DNA from: Pyrus communis
Lineage: Eukaryota > Streptophyta > Magnoliopsida > Rosales > Rosaceae
Direction: 5' to 3'
Assembly (NCBI RefSeq): GCF_963583255.1
Contig: NC_084803.1
Span: 13,872,478 to 13,936,477 of the forward strand
Length of the DNA stretch: 64,000 nucleotides
Shown here: positions 35,613-47,264 of the stretch, in pieces
Layout: every line of letters starts with the position of its first letter
Numbering within the stretch: position 1 is the stretch's first letter
Notes under the pieces: model-generated
What the model was told of the DNA's origin: nothing
Databases searched by the model: none
Seen by the model: only the letters and a program-made list of their open reading frames with translations
Translations under genes and position numbers: made by a program

Positions 35613-35811
35613 GGAAAGGGATCTCCCCGGATCCCTTCCATCAAATTCATTCAATCACCTAATCCGGACCCTTGAAATTTGATCAAACGGCTCAAGTTAT
35701 TATAACTTTTAAAGGAACCCTTTGTTTTTAGCCATTGGATCAAATTTCAAGGGGTCCGAATTGGTTGATTTGGTGGATTTAGTGGAAGGGATATTGAGAT
35801 GATCCTTTTCC
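35613..35811. mobile_element. 199-bp Mutator-type MITE, 9-bp duplication
   Basis: Termini GGAAAGGGATC and reversed GGAAAAGGATC. The flanks GGTACTCAG (35604-35612) and GGTATTCAG (35812-35820) agree at 8 of 9. Internal AAATTTGATCAAACGGCT pairs with GCCATTGGATCAAATTT. Same family and same length as 46725-46923. Confidence 0.85.
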
Positions 35812-35820
35812 GGTATTCAG

Positions 35821-36879
35821 ATACTACTAGCAACAGTGCTTGCGCGATGCTGCATGTCTTAAAATTGTATAAAATATGCAGAAAGTTCTAAATACATACA
35901 ATATGCAATACTATTTACATGTAGAAAACTATTTACAACCATATGAATTGGCGGTTCTATTGCCATTGTTCTAATATTTACATCTTTTCCGAATTGAACT
36001 CCTAACTGTCCTTCACCGTCCAAATTTTTTTGTATGTAATTTTATTTACATACAAAAAATAATATTTGATGTGTATATACATACTATTTACACACAAAAA
36101 TTTGGTAGATAGTCCCTATTGATATCCTCATGAAATATGCAGATAAACAACCTATTTTACCTAATCATAACCAAACCGTGTGGTTGCAGTTGACTTTAAG
36201 TCGTCAATGAAACAAAAATACCTGAAGTCGAAGATAAACGTGAACGTAGAAACCTTCAAGCCCTAAACAAAGTGGCCCTGCTTTTGCAACAAAACAATCC
36301 TTTTATTATAGAAAATTACAAGAGAAACTTTTAAAAGTGGAAACAAAATTAAGTCAAATGATTAGGGCACCAGAATTTTCCTTGACCATACACAAATAAA
36401 ATTTAAATTAAAAAATAAAAAAAATAAAAAAAAGCAATCTCATACGGAGATTGAAAACTCATTAAACAATTTATTAAGCATATATAGGTTCACCCAACAG
36501 ATAATCTTATTTAATCACACTATTTAACTTATCAAATTGATTATTTAATCTTATCATGCTAAACAATTGTTCTGACAATGCCCTCTCATCCGAGTACGAT
36601 AAACCAAAAATTCTTCAATCTCTTGCATGTCCATTTCAGTTCTTAAAATCGAATGAAAAGATTAAAGTTTCTTTCTTACCGAAATTCACCAATTTGAATC
36701 AAATGCACCAAAAAAGCATACATGTTCTTTCCTTAAATTATACATATATTTGAGAAGAATCAAATAAAGACTAAAATACAAAATTCTTTCTCTTTCTCCC
36801 CTTAAACAAAATTCTATACATGCATATAATTATCTTAACTTCCTGGAAACGATATTCGATAATGTGCAAACGTAGACAT
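35821..36879. other. Intergenic A+T-rich DNA
   Basis: No gene recognised. A short inverted theme (ATTTACATACAAAAAATAATA / ATACTATTTACACACAAAA) lies near 36040-36100. Confidence 0.4.
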
Positions 36880-39800
36880 TATAATGCTCAGAAAATAGGC
36901 CATCTTTTACAGTGATAAACGGTAAGCTTAAGAAATTAAATTACCATTTCACTCAAGAAGTATAAAGTTCGAAAAGGGTAAGTAAATAGACACACAAAGA
37001 TATATATCTTTGACGCAGTCTACCTTGGTCGTCAATGGATGTACAGCATCAGGAACACTGAAAAGCCTAGCAAATTTTCGTAATGGGGCTGGAAAATTGA
37101 AGTTCAAATAGTAAGTTAACAACTTAAAACACTAACTGGGATTGTAGCATAGCTTGTATTTCTGCAATATAAATAGTGACAAAAAGAATTAAATTCTTGA
37201 GAAGCACTTGAAAAAATCAAAAAATTTAGAGAAAAAAAAGTCATTAGCAACCCCCATGGTTGTTGTTAAGACACATATATCTACAGATATAAACTTTATC
37301 TCACCTCAAAGAGAACGGCAAACAACCACACTCAATCGCCTAATGAAAAAAAATTGAACAAATTAGGATTCAGTTGGTATTAAATTGAAATGGGTTGAAT
37401 ATTATAAAAAAAATGATTAAAGAAAATACATAATTTATATCTTTTGAGGGAAATCAAATTACCTAATTGAAATTTGTTGGAAATCAAAGGCTTTAACCTC
37501 GTATTGGAAATCAAAGCAGAAATATGTAAAAGAGCGGTGACATACCTGTGGAAGTCTCGAGCATGGAAAGGCTCTGGTTTCTTGCAAAACAACGGAAAAT
37601 AAAATAAGAAACCCGCTAGAAAACTCGACAATAGATTGGTTAAAAAACACTTTAAAATACTATTTATACCACTTGGTGATGATAAACATTATTTGTTTCC
37701 GGATGAAACTAAGTATCCCAAAAATTATCTTTTCCATCTCAGAACATTCAAAATTTTCAATAGAACATGGATTTTATAATGTTGGTTAAAATTATCTACA
37801 CTACACACATGCAGATTAAGGCAAATACAAAGCTAATTACGGAACAAAAAAATCATAACTTGTGTTTAACATGCATAACATACTTTAACTTACCAATAAT
37901 GAATTTACATGCCTAGCATGGTTGGGGGAGTCTGGGACAGCGACAAAATAGTTGCCTCAGCTGCAATTCAATTCCTATGCATCTGCTCATGGATAACTCA
38001 TATGTAAAAGAGGGTGTTCGTGCCCAAACGCGCATACTTTTAAAAGCACAGATATACGTATGCAGGTATAAATAAACGACAAAACAGAATTGTTAATTCT
38101 AACAAAATTGATAGCACCGAGTGGAAGTTTGTAAGACTCATTTGCACGAAGGTGCTCTATAGAAATTGAAAAGATAGAAAATTGATAGTTCATGATTTTG
38201 GTAGTCCATATTAGATTAGCTTTAGATTCTACCAGTTTATTGCATGTCTTTTATCCATAATTCATGTCCTAATTTATCTGTTTAGGTTTTAGTTCTTGCC
38301 TTTGGGGGAAAACCTGAAATCTCTACCTCAAACGCTCATCTGCAATCACACTAATGCAACAAATTAATCAATCAATTTCAGAAAAATAGAGCACAAATTA
38401 ACAAACCTGAACAAATAGGATCGGGATGAATCTTAGAACATACCTGAGTTCAATTCAACTTGTCCGACAACAGTCCCAGCTTCGGGATCACTGATGATAA
38501 CATAGACCAACACCCTGAAGAACTTGATTCGATGAGAAGGAATAGGAGGAAGAAGAAACAACCCAAGTTTAAACATCGTGGAAAAGAAACTGATGTCAGT
38601 ACCATAGAGTTTGATTTGGGGATGTCTTTTCTGACTAAACATATAAACCAAGATTGTGTAATATGAATCACAACCATCCAAACACAAACTGTAGTTCATA
38701 ACTACTGTACAGAGTATAACTCTTACCTACAAATCTAGCTTTACACAAATTGAAATGAATTGTAGTGTTTGACAAAGCCTAGGTGGGCGATTTTATTAAA
38801 AGATGAGTTAGGAAGCCTTTGAAACAGAAGAATTCAATTACTGCAAAATGCAAATTAACACACAACAAAGAGAGATTGAGCCATTCAATACGCCTAAAAC
38901 CGAAGTCGTTAAGTTTCGTTCGAATCAACACAAATTCGAAATAAAACATATATATATATATATATATAATTGTTATACAATGTACCTGGTCGTGATTTCA
39001 AGGCATGGCGTGCCTGGATTGGACTGGAAATTCATCAGAAAGGCGGTTTGAACTCCAAGGTCGGAGACGAAAACAAAGACCAATATTCTCAAGGTCTTGC
39101 ACCGACGATTGTGAGATTGAGATAAAACGGTTGAAACCAAATTTGAGGGCTTTGACAAAACATTGAGAAATCTTGGAATTGAATCACTAAGAAAACATGA
39201 AAATTTAAACACCAAAGAAGTTAATCGCTAAAAAAAACATTAAAACCCAAAATCAGAGGCCAAAAATCCATAAAATTAAAAGATTTAAAATATGGATTTT
39301 ATTAATCAGGTAGTGAATCAGTAAAATACCACACATGCTACTGAGAGAACTAAATCAAACAACAGTAAAAATTAAACCCTACTTTATTTATTTTTTTAAT
39401 TCCAAAAAAGGAAGAGGGTAATGATTTTTCTTCACAAACCTTTCTAACCCAATGAAGGACGTTCCTATGAAGTCCTTAAGTGAACATATCTCTTCTGGGT
39501 TCTTCATTTACCTACACAAAGAATCAAAAAGGTAAAAACCCAATAAAAAAATCAACCTTTTTTTCTCTAGAGATTCTGACAGAGAAAACTGGAGAGAAAA
39601 TTGAAGAGATGTGCACTAACTTTCTAAGAGATAGGTCTAAATGGAGGGGATGCTGTCCAACGGATGAGGATGAGGAAGGAAGCTAGAGAATAAGGGAAGA
39701 ACATGCCATCGTTTCTATTTTTCCAGAAAAAAAGATCTGCACTGGTTCCGTCGTTTTTAGCAAGAAAGTGAGAGAGAATACGCCATCGAGAGAACTCAAG

Positions 39801-40140
39801 AACGGCGATGGGATAAAATGCCCCTTCTGAGAACATGGAATGGAAGCAAATGGGCTTTTCCATTGCTTTCCTCGCCTTTCCACTGCTTTCCAATTCGTGA
39901 TGACCAACACGTGTAGACGTGGGGCAGAAAAAGAAAAAACCGATTGCAGGAAATGGCGCGAGAGAGAGAAGCAAAATTAAAAGCAGAGAAATCGAACAGG
40001 AAAGGCCATGGATGAAGAATGCATGGCCATTGAGGGCAAAGTTGTCCTTTCGCTGTGCAAATGGGATAAAACATAGAACCAAGAAGAAGCTGAAGGGCAA
40101 TTCGTCCGGACACTATAGATCAATAGTGCCGTCCTAAAAC
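36880..40140 (-). other. Uncharacterised region with exon-like segments on the minus strand
   Basis: On the minus strand several segments end in good donor sites: GACCAG|GTACAT at about 38985, AACTCAG|GTATGT at about 38446, TTCCACAG|GTATGT at about 37544 and AATTAG|GTAATT at about 37463. Upstream are frames of 80-88 codons (39215-38973, 38699-38433) and a 158-codon frame at 40100-39624. I recognise none of the peptides. It could be a spliced non-coding transcript, a decayed gene or a large repeat. It ends near a GTCCGGACACTATAG boundary at 40104-40118. Confidence 0.25.
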
Positions 40141-41389
40141 TCAGTTTTAGTACATATAAATTTAGGGGTAATCTCAATTTACTACCATGAAGTTTCATGA
40201 TTTTTAATATTTGGTACATGAAGTTTTTTTCATCCCAGAGTTATACCTCAAGTCTTAATTTTGGAACAGTTTCATACATCTGTTAAGTTTTCCGTTAGAA
40301 CTTCTGTTAATTGATATCGTGGCATTTGCGTGGCACAACTTTCTTCACATCTTAAATTTCAATAATTTGACTTTTTCACTCCAATTTGCATGAGGGCATG
40401 CCCTATAAAATTTGAACGAAGATCCTCTTTTGCGGGAATTTCAAAAATTTTTAAATTGTGTCTATTTATTATACATTATGCAGCCAATTTTTGTAATGCA
40501 TTATTTATATTTAAATTTAAATAAAATTATATAAAATAATTTATAATCATATCATGTACAATGAACAAACACGGTTTGAAAATTTCTATGTTCCACACAA
40601 AGAAGATCCTCATTCATTTTTCAAGAAAACGATAATGTATTAGTCAAAAGAATTGGCAATCATAGAGGATCTTGACAACTCCGTCAGTATCATTTGTCGT
40701 ATACGTATGCTTATTGTAACCAGAGAAATAAAGAGAAATATGAATACGACAAATGATTGGTAAGTTTCTCTTTTCAGTCATCTACGTCTTGCGTCATTTT
40801 ACAGAGAATAAATATATTGTGTGTTTATTTCCTTAATAACGGAGAAGATTTCCTCCATCATGGAAATAATTACGTATCTATTTGTTATCGTGTGACTTGC
40901 TACGTGATTTGAACTTAACATAAAATTATAGACAACCTACTTAACATAACATTTTTAAGGATAATGCATGTGTTCTTCTCATGGAAAAACCTACTTGTCC
41001 CTCTACTTACGATTAACGAATCTTACCGTTCAAACATCATTATTGGAATCATTCATTCTCTTTATCATCATTTAGAGATCATATATGCCAAAAAAATCTT
41101 TTAATTTGGAGATCATTTTCATAGTGCCAACGAGACTTCCTTATTTCTTTGTCAATATTGTGCATATGGACTTTTAATTTGGTTTTGTCTCCTAATGTTC
41201 TAAAACGTGTCAACTTACTCTATTGTCGAATATGTCAAATTTAGGTTAAATTGAAGCTTATTTTTGTCCATTTAAGTGGAAAAATTGTCCGATTTTAAAA
41301 GATTAAGGAGACTCAAGACCAAAGTAAAAGTCGATATGGCAAATCAGAATGCCGTAAGTTAATTGGGCATTTCTAAATTTCTCCCCCTT
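40141..41389. other. Intergenic A+T-rich DNA
   Basis: 40165-40330 (AAGTTTCATGATTTTTAATATTT..., CCGTTAGAACTTCTGTTAA) resembles one half of the foldback families seen at 28.8 and 32.2 kb. The rest shows no gene. Confidence 0.4.
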
Positions 41390-42885
41390 CTTGAAATACA
41401 AGCAAAATATCAATGTATTTGGTTAGGACAACACCAAGATTGATCATCATGGACACAGAGCTGATGGAAGAAATTCTATTAAACAAGCAAGGCCATTTGC
41501 TAAGCCATCATATTGAATCCTCTCATTCTCATCCTAACTAGAGGACTTGCAAGTCTAGAGGTGAGAAGTGGGCAAAACATGGAAGGATTATCAATCCTGC
41601 TTTCCACTTGGAAAGACTCAAGGTTTCTATTGCCTCGAAAATCTGTTTCTGCTTTCAGAGACTCCATTCTTTTTCGGAATGATTCATTCCTTGTATTTGT
41701 CTTGTAGGAAATGATGCCAGTTTTTGCAGTCCCTAAACCCTGATTCATTCCTTGTGTTCCTCTTGGAGAAGGACGCTGTGCAGATGTTATTTCCCAAGCA
41801 GCGTTTGGAAGCACGTACAAAGAAGGAAAGAGGGTTTTCAAGCTTCAGAAAGAGCTTCTAGTGTTGCCGTTTGAAGCAATGACTACCTTATACATTCCTA
41901 GTTTCAGGTTCATTTCTATTGTCTAAAACCTAAACCTATCTATGCTTTCCATCTGCTATTAACTGTTTGAGTGCAAATTTGCTCAAACAAAAAAGAACCA
42001 GAGAAAGAAATTGGCCAAGGACATCACGTCAATGCTACGAAACATAATTGAGAAGAAAATGAACGCGATAAGGGCCGGGGTTCAAGGGTTGATGACTTTC
42101 TAGGAGTGCTCTTGCGGTCTAATAACCAGAAGGATTCATCAGAAAATGCAAGCAACACGAAAAGCAACGAGGTATCTGACAGTTGAAGAGGTGATAAGAG
42201 GAGTGCAAGCAGTTTTACCTTGCCGGCCAAGAAACACCTCAGACTGGATAACATGGTCATGGACCTTGATTGTCTTAGCCATGCACCCAGACTGGCAAGA
42301 GAAGGCAAGGCAAGAAGTCCTTCAAGTTTGTGGGAAAAATGAACCTGATTTTGAAGCTATAAGCCACTTGAAGATGGTGAGCATCTCGTTCTGCATGAAA
42401 ACCCCTTAAAATCACAAAGAACTTTGCAGCTCCTTCTAAATGGTTGTGTCAAATTCTTTTGCAGGTAACCATGATACTTAATGAAGTTCTAAGGCTGTAT
42501 CTGCAGGCGATACCTGGGTACCAACACACTTACAAGGAAACCAAAATCAGAGATCTCAATATTCCGGCAGGAGTTGACATTACTCTCCCAACCCTACTCA
42601 TTCACCATGATCCCTGGCTGTGGGGTGATGATGCAGGGGAATTCAAGCCGGAGAGATTCTCTGAAGGAGTCTCCAAGGCATCGAGGGGACAGCAGCAAGC
42701 GTTCTTTCCATTTGGATGGGGTCCAAGGACATGCATGGGCCAGAATTTCGCCATAATGGGAGCAAAGGTTGCTTTGGCTATACTTCTGCAACACTAGCTC
42801 TTGCCTTCTTGCACTCATGCTCCGTATACGGTTACTATTCTTCAACCACAACATGGAAATCACATTGCACCAAATTTAGCTAGGG
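41390..42885 (+). pseudogene. Cytochrome P450 pseudogene, CYP72 clan (CYP72A/CYP749A-like)
   Basis: The homology starts without the membrane anchor at TTPRLIIMDTELMEEILLNK (41430-41490). It continues through shifted frames near 41540-41640 (exon with the W-x-x-H/R region) and 41760-41910. The I-helix/K-helix part at 42150-42376 follows, with a stop near 42102. A GT-AG intron (42377-42464) keeps its place. The last exon is open: EVLRL (the E-x-x-R of the K helix), FKPERF (PERF motif) and the heme loop FPFGWGPRTCMGQNFA with its Cys ligand, then a stop in LLQH and a shifted tail (THAPYTV). An intact enzyme would be an ER monooxygenase. Several frameshifts and the missing N-terminus show a relic. 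Confidence 0.88.
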
Positions 42886-43572
42886 TTGCACAAGCCTGTC
42901 AATACGAAATCAATATTGTGGTTTGAAATCACAAATTGTGTGGATTTTACATTTCGGGTTTGCTTGTGCTAAAAAAATATAATGTGTTGTTCATAGTGAA
43001 AAAGTCCAGATTTAGGGTTTGCTTATTAAGTTCATTGTCTTCTGAGAGCCCCAACAAAGATATCACCACCATTAGGATTGTCTGTTCCAGTAATTCTGCG
43101 ATTAAGAAAAATGCACTCGAAAGAGATCGACCCAACAGAGTGGTAACACAATGTGATCTTTGACTGCAGTGTCTTGTCTGCGGCATTGGATTCAGATGTA
43201 ATGTCTATCAAGAACACCCGATTTACAAGAGCAGAAGATTTCCAATGTCAAACGAAGAATTGAAGATGTAATGTTATTTGCAAACAGAGAACTTAGAAAC
43301 ATCACAAGCACATAAAGAATATGGACTTTATTTCAATGCCATCAGAACAAAAAGGGTTAGTTGCAATACGTTCACTTGAAACAATCCACTCTTCTGCATA
43401 TTATCAAGGTGTTTAGTCTTACCTATTGGAACTTGTTTTCTTGGATAATGTCGAAGGAAGAAAGTGCCACAGTTTTTCACTCTCACAAACGAAAACTGTA
43501 TTGTAAAAGGGCAAAAAAAGAAACTACAATAAACCATCTATACTTTCCAAAACGGAGTCAATATCTGGGGTT
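42886..43572. other. Intergenic, includes downstream flank of RPC4-like pseudogene
   Basis: Short frames on both strands have no recognisable family. Confidence 0.45.
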
Positions 43573-45766
43573 GCAATGGCTCACTTATTCAGCTCGCTGA
43601 TAATACCAAATCCCTTCTCGTTCTCATTAATAACCACAACATCCTGGGCAAAACCACACTTCATTCCTGAGGAGACCTGCAGAATATCGACAAGATTTTA
43701 TACAAGAACGTAGTTAAGTCGAGTTTGTTAACACACAGAAATATAAGATCTCTTTTAAGGTATTTTCAGCATGAACGGTTAAGGCTAAAGTGGGGAAGAC
43801 AAGAGACGACATTTGATTTAGCCTCTTTATTACGAAATGTACTCACATCAAAAAGGCTATCTCCTAGCTTCAGCTTGATAGCACCACTTCTGTACACCAG
43901 CATCTTACCCATGTGGCGAGGTGGTAACCAGACAAAGCACAAAACTTTGCATATTGCATGCGCTTCCAGGTCGCCCTGAGCTTTTTGTTGCCTCAGGGCC
44001 ATCTGCTTTAGTTGATCGTTTTATCGTAGGCAGATATTGAGGTGACTGAAGAAAGAACATACTTGTTGCCTTATTTTCGTCCTGTCAACAAATTCTCAAA
44101 TTAAATAAAAGGATACAAGCATGGACTGTTTGAATTTTAACTGTCGGAATGCCAACCAATAGATCAAGATCATTTGCTGGTTTCTTGAATTTTCATCATA
44201 AGTTGACTCATCTGAACATAAGGTGCATTTATTGAAACACAAGTCAAGGTAAACCTTGACAGCAGATGAAACCGATCTGATCAGATGGAATGCAAAAATG
44301 AAATGACTCGAGCCAAGTGGTCATCCACCTCTTAAATGTGGATCCTTTAACGTAAAAAGCAATGCCTAGACAACCTTTAACAGCTAAAATGTGTCAAGTT
44401 GCTGCAAAAATGATAATCTTAATGCTTTCCTCGTGCGACGTAGTATTTCCTTTTAAGAAATCATTCTACAACTTACCAGGATCTCCAGAATAAGGCAGTC
44501 TGAGAGAGAGAGTTACAGGTTAATAACTGTACTGATTCTGCAACAACATCCAAATTTAATTCAAACTAAAGTCGGACACACATACAAAACGTTCAGTAAG
44601 AGGGATATAGAAGAAACCAAGAACTATGCATATTTGAGTCGTAACGTAACTTACCCATGGCCAACTGTATTCTTTCTCCACTTTCATGCCCGAGGCAGCA
44701 GCTGCAGAACCACAATCCAGGGTGATGTACTATAAGCATCTCATTAGCAGATAAACAAAAAGACTACATTGAAGGACACCATACCATCAGTATTCCCGCC
44801 TTTGGGATCACCATACACTTTCATGGATGTGGAATTGTGGATGCAGCACCACCAAATGCAGTTTGTGTAGGCGCCACTGCAAATTTAAATAACAAATGAA
44901 AAACAATTCTAATCCCCCAAAATTGTAGGCAATATTATCTGCTTCAGAAAATGCATATCATGACGTGCAACTTCCCCCTACTTAAGCCAAACTCAACCAA
45001 ATCCAACAAAACATCAAAAGTATAAAAATTTATAGCATTATCGCAATTGGACTACCGATTATTGAAGTTGGTTAACTCCATTGAACTGAGTAAATTGCAG
45101 GAGTCCGATGACAAAATAAAGTAAACAATGATATCCGGCCTACTTAAATCCGGATTCAAGAGTCACAACGCAGAGTTAGAAGAGCCTACATTTCGTTTCA
45201 ACTTTCGGCCTTGCATCTTTCCTATAAGATGAGAGCATCCAACAACGAAAAAACAAAACAAAACATAACATGAGATATTGTGATAAAACTGAAATTCAGT
45301 ACATTTGCTCAGTGAAGGAAGTTGAGGATTCATTCTCAACACTCAACACATTGATATCAATCCAAAACACAGTTCCATACACTGAAGCGTTTCAGCCAAT
45401 CCCTAGCCTTTTCAGCATCAGACTCCTCAGTCGCATGGCCCGCTTCATCGAAGATCAAGAGATTAAGAACAACACAAGTTAAAAATCAAATTAAACCAAC
45501 AAAGGGCATAAAGGCATTGCTTTCGAGTTTTAACTTTTAACCATAAGTGGCATACATTTTGACTTCAGGTTTCGGAACCCGGCGTGGGGCAGTTTTCGGT
45601 ATGAATCTCCTCTGCAGCGAGCAAACAAATATCAGAAAAAACGCAAAAAGTAAAAACTTTTTAACGATTGAAACAAAAACAAGACAGAATTGACTAGCTG
45701 CAAAATATATATATATATATAAGTACTTATCAAACAAACCTTTCTGGGAGCTGGTTCTCCCTCCAT
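43573..45766 (-). pseudogene. RPC4: RNA polymerase III subunit RPC4 (RPC53/POLR3D) degenerate copy
   Basis: Minus-strand exons appear in the right order. 45766-45740 gives MEGEPAPRK. 45611-45537 gives RRFIPKTAPRRVPKPEVK and then a stop. EEARDWLKRF-type residues are near 45400 and KDARPKVETK near 45200. An exon at 44876-44785 has AFGGAAS then a shifted KVYGDPKGGN, and KVEKEYSWPW is near 44670. LPPRHMGKMLVYRSGAIKLKLGDSLFDV lies at about 43930-43850, and SSGMKCGFAQDVVVIN...ISELNK ends near 43600. RPC4 joins RPC5 in the TFIIF-like subcomplex of Pol III. The ends match the family well but the middle is lost or shifted, so a pseudogene is likelier than a functional gene. Confidence 0.75.
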
Positions 45767-45949
45767 TGGAGATTAAACGGCAATCTTCAGATAAAATATA
45801 AATAAAATTAGAGAAAAAATTGGTAACCCATGATTGTAAACAAGAAACCCAAATCAAAAACATGTTCAACCAATGCCAAAAAAAAAAAAAAAATGATTTT
45901 GGTCAAGTTGGTTCGCGCAAGACTATTGCTTTGGGCTATTTTTTATGCA

Positions 45950-46201
45950 GAATGATGATGGTGGTGGTGGAGGCTAACCTGCTAATCTGTATTGGAAGAG
46001 AGAGTGGTGGCTGATGGACACAAAGCCCAACAAACAGAGGTTTTATAAGGGCGGTGAGGCACTGTTGTGCTAGTGAGAATGATGATGGTGGTGGTGGAGG
46101 CTAACCTGCTAATCTGTATTGGAAGAGAGAGTGGTGGTTGATGGACACAAAGCCCAACAAACAGAGGTTTTATAGGGGCGGTAAGGCACTGTTGTGCTAG
46201 T
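45950..46201. repeat. 127-bp tandem duplication upstream of the RPC4-like copy
   Basis: Copy 1 (45950-46076) and copy 2 (46077-46201) start GAATGATGATGGTGGTGG and end GCACTGTTGTGCTAGTG. They differ at only a few bases (AAGGGCGGTGA versus AGGGGCGGTAA), implying a recent event. Confidence 0.93.
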
Positions 46202-46715
46202 GTGCGGCTTCACTTGGACGTGCGGCCCTTTTGTTCAGCACATATGGAAAGGCCCGGGTTAAAATGTGCTTGTGGATTGACTTGGTTAGTCACGACTCGT
46301 GTTGAAAGAGATAGGTATAACGGTTTCACTCAGGATTTCGACATTACTATCACGAGACAACATAATGTTATGTGTTTTAACTTTTAACTTTCTCTCGTAA
46401 TATTGTATTATTGCTTTAAAATACCACGTGGCGTTCCGTACTATTAATATAAGAGCATCTGTTAGCTTTTTTTTCATACGTCTTTGTGTTATTAGCACAA
46501 GACACCACCGTGACAATGAACCAATGTAGTAAAATTATCATTTTTCAAGAGGTTTATTATTTTGTGGGGAACTCCTAATCATTGTTTTGTTTATGTATAT
46601 GTACATATGTACGCCTTGCCGATTATTTCAAGAGCTTTATCAACAGAACAAATCCTTTTCTTTTTCAAAAAAGAAAACTTTTCCCCACAAAAATGGTTCC
46701 GTTTCTTGTCAATTC
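46202..46715. other. Intergenic DNA
   Basis: No gene recognised; short frames only. Confidence 0.45.
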
Positions 46716-46724
46716 CTCTCTGAT

Positions 46725-46923
46725 GGAAAGAGATCCTCTCCGGATCTCTCCCACCAAAGCTCAAGGATCAAATGATCTGAACTATTGAAATTTGATCTAA
46801 CGGTTAAAATTATTATAACTTCTAAAAGGACCCCCTTTTTGTAGCCGTTGGATCAGATTTCAAGGATCCAAATCACTTGATCCTTAGGCTTTGGTGGGAG
46901 AGATCCAGAGAGGATCTCTTTCC
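46725..46923. mobile_element. 199-bp Mutator-type MITE, perfect 9-bp duplication
   Basis: The termini GGAAAGAGATCCTCTC are identical when the right end is reversed, and near-perfect pairing runs on for about 50 bases (CACCAAAGC, AAGGATCAA). CTCTCTGAT flanks exactly at 46716-46724 and 46924-46932. It shares the AAATTTGATC/CCGTTGGATCAGATTT core with 35613-35811. Confidence 0.92.
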
Positions 46924-46932
46924 CTCTCTGAT

Positions 46933-47264
46933 ATCATATGTTCATAGTCTGTCAGAGAAACAAGAACGAAGTTCTGGACATTAGGGATGTGGAAATATGA
47001 TCATGTCGAAATGAGCACAGAAAATAAACGGAGAAACAGCGTTACTCCAAACCCTAATTAACAAGGTGATCGAAAAGGTTCTCAAGATACTACCATTTGA
47101 TTTCTTGTCTTCCATGGACAATCGAACCCGCATACTTCATTCCTCCCCAACCTCTTATATTCAAACAGGAGTGCCAGTGCTAAGAACATACGGCAATGGA
47201 ATCATCCGTTCATCAAACTAGTTGACAAGTGACATGACATACATCAAATTATTTTTCTTGCTTC
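46933..47264. other. 3' flank of MED20
   Basis: The 3' UTR of the minus-strand gene probably lies here. No separate feature was recognised. Confidence 0.4.

Noticed and set aside
39624..40100. 158-codon minus-strand frame as a protein gene
   Set aside because: The hydrophobic, Phe-rich start and lack of any domain, together with overlapping frames of similar length, suggest chance or repeat sequence; mentioned only as part of an unknown region.
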